From SB11 sp965222995 (lineage in GTDB: Bacteria; Bacteroidota; Bacteroidia; UBA8524): DNA of 64,000 bases. The position numbers and the translations under genes were made by a program. Positions 32,540-40,721 of the stretch are shown here, in pieces (within the stretch, counting starts at the first letter, position 1; every line of letters begins with the position of its first letter). A model generated the notes under the pieces. It had not been told where the DNA came from and did no database searches. It saw only the letters and a program-made list of their open reading frames with translations. The stretch is taken from contig OZ244977.1 of NCBI GenBank assembly GCA_965222995.1, forward strand, positions 3,224,001 to 3,288,000, in the 5' to 3' direction.

Positions 32540-33220
32540 ATGGCTAAAACAAGAATAAACGAAATAGTAGATTTAATGAAAAGTAAGTCTGTTGCTAAAC
32601 AGCAGGCGTATAATGCTACTATGGAGGTAATGAATGAGTTTAAAAAGGTTATGGAAGGCTATGAGCATAACCTAAACAACCAAATAAAAGGCTTAGATAA
32701 AAACTTAGAAGTTAAATATACCAATACGGGAGACTTTGAAGCACATATAAAGTTTAGCGGTGATACTTTGGTTTTTATGATGCATACTAACATTTTCGAT
32801 TTTGAAAACAACCATGCTATTAACAAAACCAAATATGTGCAAGAAGATCCCATGCGAGAGTATTGCGGTTTGATACAGGTATATAATTTCTTATCCGACT
32901 CCCTTAAATACAACCGCGAAGGAGATATGGGCAGTTTGGTTGCCCGAATTTTCATAAATAAAGACAAGCACTTTTTTATGGATGGCAACCGCCCGTTTAA
33001 CTTTTTGTATAATGAGTTTGATACTATGGTAATGGAAGAAAAACATACCAATGCTATACTTGAAGAAATTATGCTGTATAGCCTTAAGCTAGACCTTATT
33101 GCCCCACCTTTTGAAATGTTTAAGGTGATAACGGTTGAGCAAAAAAATTACCACAGTCATAACTCAGGGTTTAGTACCTCTCGCCTGGGTTTCCATGCCA
33201 GCTTTAACAGCGAAGACTAG
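32540..33220 (+). CDS. Conserved hypothetical cytoplasmic protein (226 residues)
   Basis: The protein has no signal peptide or membrane segment. An N-terminal helix (ARINEIVDLMKSKS-like, about 3-50) is followed by a mixed region with VKYTNTGDFEAHIKFSGDTLVFMMHTNIFDFE and, later, VARIFINKDKHFFMDGNRPFNFLYNEF. I recall near-identical proteins across Bacteroidota annotated only as hypothetical. The motif DGNRPFNFLYNEF looks like a ligand-contact loop, but no catalytic class is recognisable. The gene stands alone between a terminator and an S41 peptidase gene. Confidence 0.75.
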   Translation: MAKTRINEIVDLMKSKSVAKQQAYNATMEVMNEFKKVMEGYEHNLNNQIKGLDKNLEVKYTNTGDFEAHIKFSGDTLVFMMHTNIFDFENNHAINKTKYVQEDPMREYCGLIQVYNFLSDSLKYNREGDMGSLVARIFINKDKHFFMDGNRPFNFLYNEFDTMVMEEKHTNAILEEIMLYSLKLDLIAPPFEMFKVITVEQKNYHSHNSGFSTSRLGFHASFNSED

Positions 33221-33295
33221 TACATAGAAACCTATTTTCTGAACCTTATTAATTTAGTGGTGTAACTTTTTAAGTTGTATGCACGTATTGTAAAC

Positions 33296-34657
33296 ATGAA
33301 AAAGTTAACCGTACTTATTTTACTTCTTTCTTTATATCCCTTACAAAGTCAGTCTCAAATTGGGACTTGGCTATTTTCACTAAATAGTAAAGATATTGGC
33401 TATGCCCAATTCTATATGACTTTTGCAACTGAAAAAGACGAGAGTTTTACTGCCCACAGCGATAAAGGGGGCTCAAGAAGAGCACTAGGAGCTGCTACCT
33501 CTACACTGGGTAGACTTTTTACCAAAAACTTTAAAAAAGGGGCTTTAGTATGGCTTGTAAAAGGGAAAACAACAACGGATAATGGTACTATTAAGCTAAA
33601 AGCCATATTCACCTCAGCATTTGCCAATTATTATTTCAAAGGTTATCTGGTAAATAACACACTTGTTGCTGAACTAACCAATAAAAAAGGCGAGATAAAA
33701 GGAAGGATTACCGCTATTAAAAATGAGAAGAAAACACCAGTAAACAATTACCCTGAACTACTTGAAAGTGCACTAAAAATTGCCAACCAAAAAATATTCA
33801 GTCCTGATATTACAGGAACGAAAAAATGGAAAAAGTTTAATAGAAAAATCACCAAAGTGGCAAAAAAGGCTCACGATGATTTAGAAATGATAACCGCTTT
33901 CTTTTACAGAGCAAACAAGCTTGATGTATCCCATTTCTCGTTTATTCGTGAAATACCACAAGAAAAACCAACAGAGAACTTTACACCATCGCGATATATA
34001 ACTTTAGAAGAGAAAACCTCTCAAACTGTATATATGAAAATAGCTTCGTTTAGTGGAAGTGCAAATGAGGTAGATAGTGTTTTTAATATTATAAAAAGGA
34101 AAGGCTACAAAAATCTTATTGTTGACTTAAGAAATAATAGCGGTGGAACTGTAGAGGCAGGAATGCAGTTTGCCAGGCATTTAACTTCAAAAGAGTACTA
34201 CGGCGGTATTTTTTTAACCCGAAAATGGTTTGATAATAACTCGAAACCTCCTTTAGTTCAAAATTACTCACAGTACCCTCACTTTACAGCTTCAAACTTT
34301 GATTTGATTATTAAAGGAGTACATGAAAAAGAGGCTTTATGCTTAAAGGTACAGCCGGTATCATCACCATTCACAGGCAAGGTATATATATTAGCCAATA
34401 AAAGAACTGCCAGCACTTGCGAACCTATTGTATATGGTCTTAAGCAATATGGTTTAGCTACAATTGTAGGACAAACAACTGCAGGAGCTATGCTAAACGG
34501 CGAGTTTTTTGAAGTGGGCAACGGGTATAACATAATAGTCCCAACCGCAGATTACTACACAGCTGACAGGTATAGAATAGACCAAAAAGGGGTTACCCCA
34601 AATATTGTAACCGAAAAAGGAGAAGCCTTAAAACATGTCCTTAAGCTGATAAATTAG
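33296..34657 (+). CDS. S41-family (tail-specific-like) peptidase
   Basis: From ATG 33296 the protein has 453 residues and a signal peptide (MKKLTVLILLLSLYPLQSQSQ). The N-terminal 140 residues form a beta-rich domain of unknown type. From about 240 the S41 protease core appears: IASFSGSANEVDSVFNIIKRKGYKNLIVDLRNNSGG, then VYILANKRTASTCEPIVYGLKQYGLATIVGQTTAGAM, where the Ser in TASTCE is the expected nucleophile. No PDZ domain is visible. It probably degrades periplasmic or surface peptides. Its stop overlaps folA, convergent, by 4 bases. Confidence 0.82.
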   Translation: MKKLTVLILLLSLYPLQSQSQIGTWLFSLNSKDIGYAQFYMTFATEKDESFTAHSDKGGSRRALGAATSTLGRLFTKNFKKGALVWLVKGKTTTDNGTIKLKAIFTSAFANYYFKGYLVNNTLVAELTNKKGEIKGRITAIKNEKKTPVNNYPELLESALKIANQKIFSPDITGTKKWKKFNRKITKVAKKAHDDLEMITAFFYRANKLDVSHFSFIREIPQEKPTENFTPSRYITLEEKTSQTVYMKIASFSGSANEVDSVFNIIKRKGYKNLIVDLRNNSGGTVEAGMQFARHLTSKEYYGGIFLTRKWFDNNSKPPLVQNYSQYPHFTASNFDLIIKGVHEKEALCLKVQPVSSPFTGKVYILANKRTASTCEPIVYGLKQYGLATIVGQTTAGAMLNGEFFEVGNGYNIIVPTADYYTADRYRIDQKGVTPNIVTEKGEALKHVLKLIN

Positions 34658-35151
34658 GCTTTTCTTTGATAAGTGAAAAAAGTGTAGTCGTAGGCATGGC
34701 GCTCGTCTTTTTCGCGCTTATCCTCATGTATTTGCTCCCAGTTATCACTGTCTAGTTCAGGATAAAAAACCTCTGCTTCAAAATCTCCGTAAACACGGGT
34801 TAAATATATCCTGTCGGTTTGTGGTAATGATTGCTCGTAAATAGTTCCGCCGCCAATAATAAACAGTTCTTCTTCGCCGTGCTCCTTAGCATATTCAATG
34901 CCTTCATTAATGGTATTAACAATTACACAACCCTCTGCTTTATAATAGTTTTGGCGGGTAATAATAATATTTGTACGATTCTTAAGTGGCTTTTTACCGA
35001 AAGATTCAAAGGTTTTTCGCCCCATAAGCACACAATGCTCTTTTGTGGTATTCATAAAAAACTTCATATCGTTGGGCATGTGCCACAAAAGGTCATTGTC
35101 TTTACCTATTTCATTATTTTTTCCTACGGCTACTATATGGCTGGTTATCAT
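34654..35151 (-). CDS. folA: Dihydrofolate reductase
   Basis: This 165-residue NADPH-dependent enzyme reduces dihydrofolate to tetrahydrofolate. The normal family layout is seen: SHIVAVGKNNEIGKDNDLLWHMPNDMKFF with the Trp/Asp substrate site, CVLMGRKTFESFGKKPLKNRTNIIITR for the cofactor and LFIIGGGTIYEQSLPQTDRIYLTRV. Length and motifs agree with chromosomal type I FolA; no sign of a transferred resistant variant. No thyA gene is next to it, unlike in many Bacteroidota. Confidence 0.95.
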   Translation of the reverse strand: MITSHIVAVGKNNEIGKDNDLLWHMPNDMKFFMNTTKEHCVLMGRKTFESFGKKPLKNRTNIIITRQNYYKAEGCVIVNTINEGIEYAKEHGEEELFIIGGGTIYEQSLPQTDRIYLTRVYGDFEAEVFYPELDSDNWEQIHEDKREKDERHAYDYTFFTYQRKA

Positions 35152-35206
35152 GGTACGAATTTAAATATCTGTTTCTTTCGGTACAGCTTTTGATTTTTAG
35201 CTTAAA

Positions 35207-36112
35207 ATGAAATCTCTTTTTGCATATATAGGCATTATTTTTTCAATCACTTCGGTTTTTGCTCAACCATCCCGCTTTAAGTTTCATGCCTACTCTGAAA
35301 CACAATTTATTAATACCATTCTACATCCTCAAAGTGATATCACTAAATCTATCATGAAAAAGAGCAAAGAAAAGACACTTTATGCTATTGATACTGATAA
35401 CAGTACGTATTATGACACTGTGCAAATAAGAAAATATGATAAAAAAGGAAGGCTGGTTTACTCTTTAAATGATGAGAAATTGAAGCTAAGGAAATATAAG
35501 TATGACAGGAAAAACAGAGTTGTTGAGTACTACGAAAGCGATTATGAGTTTGTGCAGCTTCATTTATGTATAAAATATGCTAGAAATGGAAGTATAGACA
35601 ATATTGTAAGCCTAGACACTAATAAATTTGGCACTAAAATTAGTTTTGATAAACAAACCCAAACACTGCGCTTAGATTATCAAAAAAGAGGTAATGAAAA
35701 CCATTATTATAAGTATACACTTAATAAATATTTGAGGCTTGAAAGCGTTGAAAGTAAGTATTACAATACTGTTCCATTTAGGGCTAAGGTTTACTATAAC
35801 AACAAAGGAAAGGTAATAAGAGAAGAGGGGAAGTTAGAGTTAGAAATAGACCATATAGAGTTTACCAAAAGCTACTTTTATAGTGAGAATGAGTTAATCA
35901 AAACGGAAGAACGTACTAAAAGCCTTTGGATGGGACATAGTCTCGGAAAAACTTTGGTACGCTACGTATATAACAATAGCCTTTTACAAAAAAAAGAAGG
36001 CAGCACAAATACACATGTATTTACCTATGACAAGAAAAACAGAATAAAGAGTGCTACTTTTACTATTAATAAAAGTGGTGGTGTAACCAAATACACCTAT
36101 TTGTATAAGTAA
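35207..36112 (+). CDS. Secreted YD-repeat-like protein 1
   Basis: This 301-residue protein has a signal peptide (MKSLFAYIGIIFSITSVFAQ). The mature part has RHS/YD-like units, each a Y-D-K-K-x-R pattern: RKYDKKGRLVYS, KYKYDRKNRVVEYYES, VYYNNKGKVIREEGK and FTYDKKNRIKSATF. It is high in Lys and Tyr. Such repeats form beta sheets in RHS toxins and wall proteins, but here the protein is short and has no toxin domain. It is the first of two tandem paralogues, separated by 16 bases. Function unknown. Confidence 0.65.
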   Translation: MKSLFAYIGIIFSITSVFAQPSRFKFHAYSETQFINTILHPQSDITKSIMKKSKEKTLYAIDTDNSTYYDTVQIRKYDKKGRLVYSLNDEKLKLRKYKYDRKNRVVEYYESDYEFVQLHLCIKYARNGSIDNIVSLDTNKFGTKISFDKQTQTLRLDYQKRGNENHYYKYTLNKYLRLESVESKYYNTVPFRAKVYYNNKGKVIREEGKLELEIDHIEFTKSYFYSENELIKTEERTKSLWMGHSLGKTLVRYVYNNSLLQKKEGSTNTHVFTYDKKNRIKSATFTINKSGGVTKYTYLYK

Positions 36113-36128
36113 ATACGTAATATTAGCT

Positions 36129-37013
36129 ATGAAGTTTTTAGTTTTTACAATAGCTTTTTTTATTGCTGCACTTAGTGCAGTTGCCCAGCCTTACCATTAC
36201 AATTCTATTTTTCACCCACAGGATAAAAACAATATAGAGGTGATGAAGAAGTCGCCACAAAAAATGGTAATTGCCTACAAAAAAGACCCCGCTACAATTG
36301 TGGATGATACAATGAAGCATATTAACTCTGTTAAAAAATATGATAAGCAAGGAAGGTTGGTTTATCATCACGATTTTTTAAGCAACAACCTCAAAAAATA
36401 TAAGTATGATAAAAAAGGACGTGTAACGGAATATTTTGAGGAGTTCATAGGTGTAAAAACCATACTGCATTTCTCAGCTTCATACACCAAAAAAGGAGCT
36501 TTTAAAAATGTTATAAACCTTGATAAGACTAAGCGTGCCGATAAAATTAGTTATTATGCGGACAATAGAACTCTATTAATAAGCAGTATAAACGGGTATA
36601 GTTATAATTATACCACTGATAAAAAAGGAAAACTAAGTACTGTAAAAGTAGCCCTATACAATTCATCTACTTACAATTCAGCGCTTTTTTATAACAAAAA
36701 AGGAGTGCTGCTTAAAGAAGAGGGGGAAAAAGATGTGAAAGGGCTTATTGCAAGTTTTACTACAACTTTTGAGTACCTGGCAGGTAACCTAAAAACTGAA
36801 ACTGAAAAAACTACAGTAATCGGTTCAAAAGAAACTACTACACTTAAAACAACCTACACCTTTCTACTTAATACCTTGCTTAAGAAGATTATAGACTCTG
36901 ATATTATGAAAATAGAGACTACTTATGCTTACGACAAGCAAAACCGTTTAAAACAAGCCATATATATAAGTGGTGGTATAGCACTGGGCGAAGAACAGTA
37001 TGTATACCGCTAA
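36129..37013 (+). CDS. Secreted YD-repeat-like protein 2 (paralogue of the preceding)
   Basis: This 294-residue protein has a signal peptide (MKFLVFTIAFFIAALSAVAQ). Units such as KKYDKQGRLVYHH, KYKYDKKGRVTEYFEE, LFYNKKGVLLKEEGE and TYAYDKQNRLKQAIY line up with those of the upstream protein, so the two arose by duplication. The sequences differ at many positions between units, which suggests old duplication. The stop overlaps the end of the convergent lipoprotein gene by 4 bases. No function is recognised. Confidence 0.65.
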   Translation: MKFLVFTIAFFIAALSAVAQPYHYNSIFHPQDKNNIEVMKKSPQKMVIAYKKDPATIVDDTMKHINSVKKYDKQGRLVYHHDFLSNNLKKYKYDKKGRVTEYFEEFIGVKTILHFSASYTKKGAFKNVINLDKTKRADKISYYADNRTLLISSINGYSYNYTTDKKGKLSTVKVALYNSSTYNSALFYNKKGVLLKEEGEKDVKGLIASFTTTFEYLAGNLKTETEKTTVIGSKETTTLKTTYTFLLNTLLKKIIDSDIMKIETTYAYDKQNRLKQAIYISGGIALGEEQYVYR

Positions 37014-37522
37014 GAAAAGATCACAACCATTATTAGCCCTATTAGCATAAGTAACCAACCAAGAAAGGCTGTAATCTCCATAAGAGGAATAAAAAATAAC
37101 AAAGGGGTAATAACTAAAAGAAGAAAACCCGCCCCAAAAAATATTGCACCACTCCACCAATTTATTCTTTTTATTATTTTCTGTATATGAGCACCTTGAG
37201 GCTGAGTTGGTTTATATAAGCTACTTGTTACTGTGTTTCTATTCCTTGTCTTTTTAGCTACTCTGCTTGGCTGTGTAGAGATTACTTTTGGTGAAATAGA
37301 AACATTTTCTAACTGGTTCACCTTAATGTTAGTATTACATTCTACTTCTACTTTCTTTGATTTTAAAAGATCATATTTTCTATAAGCTTTCTTTTTCCTA
37401 AACTGCTTTTTAGCTATGGTATGTTTTTGCTTTTTGCCTTTAGGTATACACCCATAGCGAGAGCTTGAACAAGAACTAACAATAATTGCAAGAAGAACAA
37501 TGACAGAAAATAAGAGTTTCAT
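37010..37522 (-). CDS. Small lipoprotein with basic linker and C-terminal membrane helices (copy 1)
   Basis: The 170-residue protein has a lipobox VSSC (acceptor near residue 18), then the family hallmark SSSRYGCIPKGKKQKHTIAKKQFRKKKAYRK, a low-complexity linker and two hydrophobic helices at about 128-165. It is cotranscribed with the next copy (6 bases apart). A lipidated N-terminus with a C-terminal transmembrane anchor and a strongly basic middle is unusual and suggests a link between the outer membrane and the inner membrane or peptidoglycan. This is speculation. Confidence 0.65.
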   Translation of the reverse strand: MKLLFSVIVLLAIIVSSCSSSRYGCIPKGKKQKHTIAKKQFRKKKAYRKYDLLKSKKVEVECNTNIKVNQLENVSISPKVISTQPSRVAKKTRNRNTVTSSLYKPTQPQGAHIQKIIKRINWWSGAIFFGAGFLLLVITPLLFFIPLMEITAFLGWLLMLIGLIMVVIFS

Positions 37523-37528
37523 AGTGGG

Positions 37529-38044
37529 TTATAATATACCCAATAATTTCAACAAGCCATAAATTACTGCAATCACACCCACCACATAAAATACCCAACC
37601 AACAACGGGGATTAATGCACCTATTAGCATTAAAACAATACCTACAATAACATACCACAACCAACTTCCGTTAGCCACTTCATGGCTTTCTGCTTCTTTC
37701 TCTACTTTTCGAGTTTTGTTTGGTTTAAGTATTTGTTTTATTGTGTTTTGTTCATTACTGTTTTGAACTAAAGCTTGGGTTGTTTCCCTTTTTGAATTTA
37801 CTTTTTGGGTTTTTTTAGGAACCTCTACTTTGCTTATTGCCAGTTGTGTAGTCTCAAGCTCATAATTTGCCGAAGGTTTTTTGGCAACAACCCCTTCTAC
37901 TTGTTTTACCCTCTTTTTTCTGAATTGTTTTTTGGCTACAACGTGCTTTTGTTTTTTGCCTTTTGGTATTCTACCGTAACGAGAACTTGAACATGAGGCT
38001 AAAAAAGCTACTGACAGTAAAAGGGCTATAATTCTGATTTTCAT
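37529..38044 (-). CDS. Small lipoprotein with basic linker and C-terminal membrane helices (copy 2)
   Basis: The 171-residue paralogue shares the N-terminal lipobox (LASC, acceptor near 18), the SSSRYGRIPKGKKQKHVVAKKQFRKKR basic block and, at the C-terminus, two helices (SWLWYVIVGIVLMLIGALIP and VVGWVFYVVGVIAVIYGLLKLLGIL). The linker between is Lys/Thr/Glu rich and variable. It has a TATATTTG promoter element 17 bases before the start. It serves as the intact reference for the damaged third copy upstream. Confidence 0.68.
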   Translation of the reverse strand: MKIRIIALLLSVAFLASCSSSRYGRIPKGKKQKHVVAKKQFRKKRVKQVEGVVAKKPSANYELETTQLAISKVEVPKKTQKVNSKRETTQALVQNSNEQNTIKQILKPNKTRKVEKEAESHEVANGSWLWYVIVGIVLMLIGALIPVVGWVFYVVGVIAVIYGLLKLLGIL

Positions 38045-38060
38045 GGCAAATAAGTTTTTA

Positions 38061-38068
38061 CAAATATA
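38061..38068 (-). promoter_or_regulatory. Promoter -7 element (TATATTTG) of the lipoprotein pair
   Basis: An exact TAnnTTTG match on the minus strand, 17 bases before ATG 38044; the -33 region has TTA rather than TTG. Confidence 0.45.
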
Positions 38069-38116
38069 AACTATCGATTGTAAGAGTTTCTAATTCAAAA
38101 TTAGCTTTAATATTAT

Positions 38117-38150
38117 GGAGGTATTTAAATCAATTGATTTAAATACCTCC
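38117..38150. repeat. 34-base perfect palindrome
   Basis: The 17-base half beginning GGAGGTATTTAAATCAA is followed exactly by its reverse complement. It lies between the second and third lipoprotein copies. On the minus strand the T-run precedes rather than follows it, so it does not look like a classic terminator for the third copy. Confidence 0.7.
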
Positions 38151-38162
38151 AAAAAAATATGT

Positions 38163-38694
38163 TTAAACTATACCTATAAGAGCAAGTAAACCTACTATAA
38201 TAGAGATTACCCCTACTACATAAATATCCAACCAAAAGGCCAAACTATTAATACAGCAAGTAATAGAAATATTAAACCCACAAAAATGTAGTATAACCAT
38301 GAGCGTGAAGCTTGGGTTTTTTCTGATGCTGATTTTTCCTCAACCCTGTCTGTTTTGTCAATAGACTGGGAACCGGGCACAAAATCCTTAACTCTTCTTT
38401 TTAATGGGGTTTTAACACTTATAGAAGTATTGTTCTTAGTATTTTGAGCTCTTCTTTAGGCAAATTAGGAACAGTTACTTCTGTTCTTGTAATTGAGTTT
38501 TCAGCGGCAACATTAACCGGTGGTTTCTTAGCACTTATAACAGGGGTTTCTTTAATATCTTTTTTAGCGGGTTGGTGTTTTTTAGCTTTAACTACACGAT
38601 TGTGCTTTCTTGCCTTGGGTATATGCCCATATCGTGATGAACATGATGAAAGTATTAATGTTAAAGCGGTTAGTAGTAGTAAGTAATTTTTCAT
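38163..38694 (-). pseudogene. Third lipoprotein copy, broken by two frameshifts
   Basis: The frame starting at 38694 gives an intact N-terminus: lipobox LSSC and the SSRYGHIPKARKHNR block. It ends after 91 residues with a stop at 38419-38421. Translation in another frame from about 38450 gives SASEKTQASRSWLYYIFVG, which continues into the membrane helix of the family. A second shift at about 38221-38226, where one T is missing from a T-run (GWIF then YVVG), restores the last helix DIYVVGVISIIVGLL to a stop at 38163. The frames together match copy 2 over its full length. Both shifts could be sequencing errors. Confidence 0.75.
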
Positions 38695-38889
38695 AATGGT
38701 TTAATTTGTTTCACTTACCTACTCAAAATAAAAGCCATTGGGTTAAAAATTGTCAAAGCGCAGCTATACAGTTAGTTCGAGCTTATTTAACTCAAATTCA
38801 TTAATTTGGAAAATGAGTATAAGGTTCCCCACTTGTATGGAAAATATTGGATGAAATATGCGTTTACTATTTACAAGAAAGACTATTAG

Positions 38890-40329
38890 TTATGAGTTTT
38901 TTAACTCATTTATTAAAGCAGTTAGTGTTTTTTTAGCATCTCCAAACAGCATACTGGTTTTCGGGTCGAAGAATAGTGCATTTTGTATTCCCGCGTACCC
39001 CTTACCCATACTGCGTTTCATTATTATAATTTGTTGGGCTTGGTCAACATCTAAAATTGGCATACCGTAAATGGGGCTGTCTTTATCTGTTCGTGCAGCA
39101 GGGTTTACCACATCGTTAGCTCCAATAACCACTACCACATCAGTACTGGCAAATTCAGGGTTTATCTCTTCCATTTCCAGCAGCTTATCATAGGGTACAT
39201 TGCTTTCAGCCAAAAGCACGTTCATGTGCCCTGGCATACGCCCTGCTACCGGGTGGATGGCATACTTCACTTCAACACCTTCTTTTTCAAGCAACTCTTC
39301 CAACTCGTGGCAAGCGTGTTGCGCTTGGGCAACTGCCAAGCCATAACCGGGAACTATGATTACTTTTTTGCTATACTTCATTAGCATAGCTGTATCGCTG
39401 GCTGTAATTTCTTTTATAGTTCCTTCTACCCCCTCTCCACCTGAGCCATTACCTCCTCCAAAATTGCCGATAATTACATTTAGCAATGAGCGGTTCATTG
39501 CTTTACACATTACCAGTGTTAAAATTGTACCTGCCGAACCTACTAATATCCCACCTAATAGCATTACTTGGTTATCATATAAGAAACCGCCGCAAGCAGC
39601 AGCTACCCCTGTGAAAGAATTGAGTAATGAAATTACTACGGGCATATCTGCACCACCGATAGGAAACACAAACAATACTCCATACAAGGCAGACAGACCA
39701 AGCACTAAGTAAAAGTATATAGCCCCTGATATGGTTCCTGCAATAAATAATGCTGAAAGCAAAAGTATAACTACCAATAAACCGATATTGATAAACTGTT
39801 GTGCAGGCAGAGTAATATCTTTAATCTTACCATCTAGCTTACCGTAGGCTATCATACTACCTGCAAAAGAAATAGTACCTATTACTAGCCCTGCAAATAT
39901 GATGAGTAATCTAACTTGAATTTCGCTTTTAATATCTGAAGAAGCTAGTAGCTCATACTCTTGGGATAACAGTAAAAAGTGTTGCAAATGCTCAAATTCA
40001 ATAATTGAAATAAGCATAGCACAAGCACCGCCCATACCATTGAAAAGGGATACCATTTGTGGCATTGCTGTCATTTGTACACGCTTGGCAATAACAGTAC
40101 CCACAATTGAGCCTAGTACCAGCGAACCAAAAATCCACTCCAAGTTATGTAGGTGCTGCCCTCTAGCATCTTTATAGAGAAAAATGGTTCCTAATATGGC
40201 TACTGCCATACCAAAAGCAGCTACAAGGTTGCCTTTACGAGCAGTGTCGGGCTTCCCTAACATCTTTAGCCCGATGATAAAACTTAACGAACCTATTAAA
40301 TAACTTAATACCAGTAAATTATTTTCCAT
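38890..40329 (-). CDS. pntB: NAD(P) transhydrogenase beta subunit
   Basis: This 479-residue inner-membrane protein couples proton flow to hydride transfer from NADH to NADP+. About nine membrane helices occupy residues 1-270. The C-terminal domain III binds NADP(H): KVIIVPGYGLAVAQAQHACHELEELL, YAIHPVAGRMPGHMNVLLAE and DVVVVIGANDVVNPAARTDKDSPIYGMPILDV. It is the last gene of a three-gene set (pntA1, pntA2, pntB) on the minus strand, 67 bases behind pntA2. The complex supplies NADPH for biosynthesis and redox defence. Confidence 0.96.
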   Translation of the reverse strand: MENNLLVLSYLIGSLSFIIGLKMLGKPDTARKGNLVAAFGMAVAILGTIFLYKDARGQHLHNLEWIFGSLVLGSIVGTVIAKRVQMTAMPQMVSLFNGMGGACAMLISIIEFEHLQHFLLLSQEYELLASSDIKSEIQVRLLIIFAGLVIGTISFAGSMIAYGKLDGKIKDITLPAQQFINIGLLVVILLLSALFIAGTISGAIYFYLVLGLSALYGVLFVFPIGGADMPVVISLLNSFTGVAAACGGFLYDNQVMLLGGILVGSAGTILTLVMCKAMNRSLLNVIIGNFGGGNGSGGEGVEGTIKEITASDTAMLMKYSKKVIIVPGYGLAVAQAQHACHELEELLEKEGVEVKYAIHPVAGRMPGHMNVLLAESNVPYDKLLEMEEINPEFASTDVVVVIGANDVVNPAARTDKDSPIYGMPILDVDQAQQIIIMKRSMGKGYAGIQNALFFDPKTSMLFGDAKKTLTALINELKNS

Positions 40330-40396
40330 AACTTGTTATAAATCCGAAATTCTAAAGGTTAATTTTTTGTGCCATGCTAAAATGAGTTCAGTATGA

Positions 40397-40699
40397 CTAT
40401 TTTTTCTTTTTAAACATTTCCAACATTCTATCGGTGACTACAAAGCCTCCAACAACATTTAGTGTTCCTAAGAAAACAGCTATAAACCCAAGCACCTTGG
40501 CAAATGTATTATCGGCTTGTCCCATTACTATTATGGCCCCTATTATCACTACCCCGTGAATAGCGTTTGCCCCCGACATTAAGGGTGTGTGTAATACCGA
40601 GGGTACTTTGCCAATTAATTCTATCCCAACAAAAACCATTAAAATGACTAAATAAATCATTTGCTGGTTTTGGGTAATAAAGTTTAAGATACTTTCCAT
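40397..40699 (-). CDS. pntA2: NAD(P) transhydrogenase alpha subunit, membrane part
   Basis: This 100-residue protein is the membrane domain of the alpha subunit, encoded apart from the NAD-binding part as in Rhodospirillum-type enzymes. Three hydrophobic helices lie at about 14-33, 44-61 and 67-88 with conserved GIELIGKVPSVLHTPLMSGANAIHGVVIIGA. It lies 22 bases behind pntA1. The residues around the HTPLMSGANAIHG loop are typical of the family. Confidence 0.95.
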   Translation of the reverse strand: MESILNFITQNQQMIYLVILMVFVGIELIGKVPSVLHTPLMSGANAIHGVVIIGAIIVMGQADNTFAKVLGFIAVFLGTLNVVGGFVVTDRMLEMFKKKK

Positions 40700-40721
40700 A
40701 TTAATGTTTTAAAGTATTGTG

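Noticed and set aside
33275..33295. TTG start for the S41 peptidase
   Set aside because: It would put seven residues before a standard MKK signal peptide beginning at ATG 33296.
38163..38420. A separate small gene in the tail of the third lipoprotein copy
   Set aside because: The second frame has no start codon or signal peptide and aligns directly with the C-terminal half of the neighbouring paralogue, so it is the broken end of one gene.
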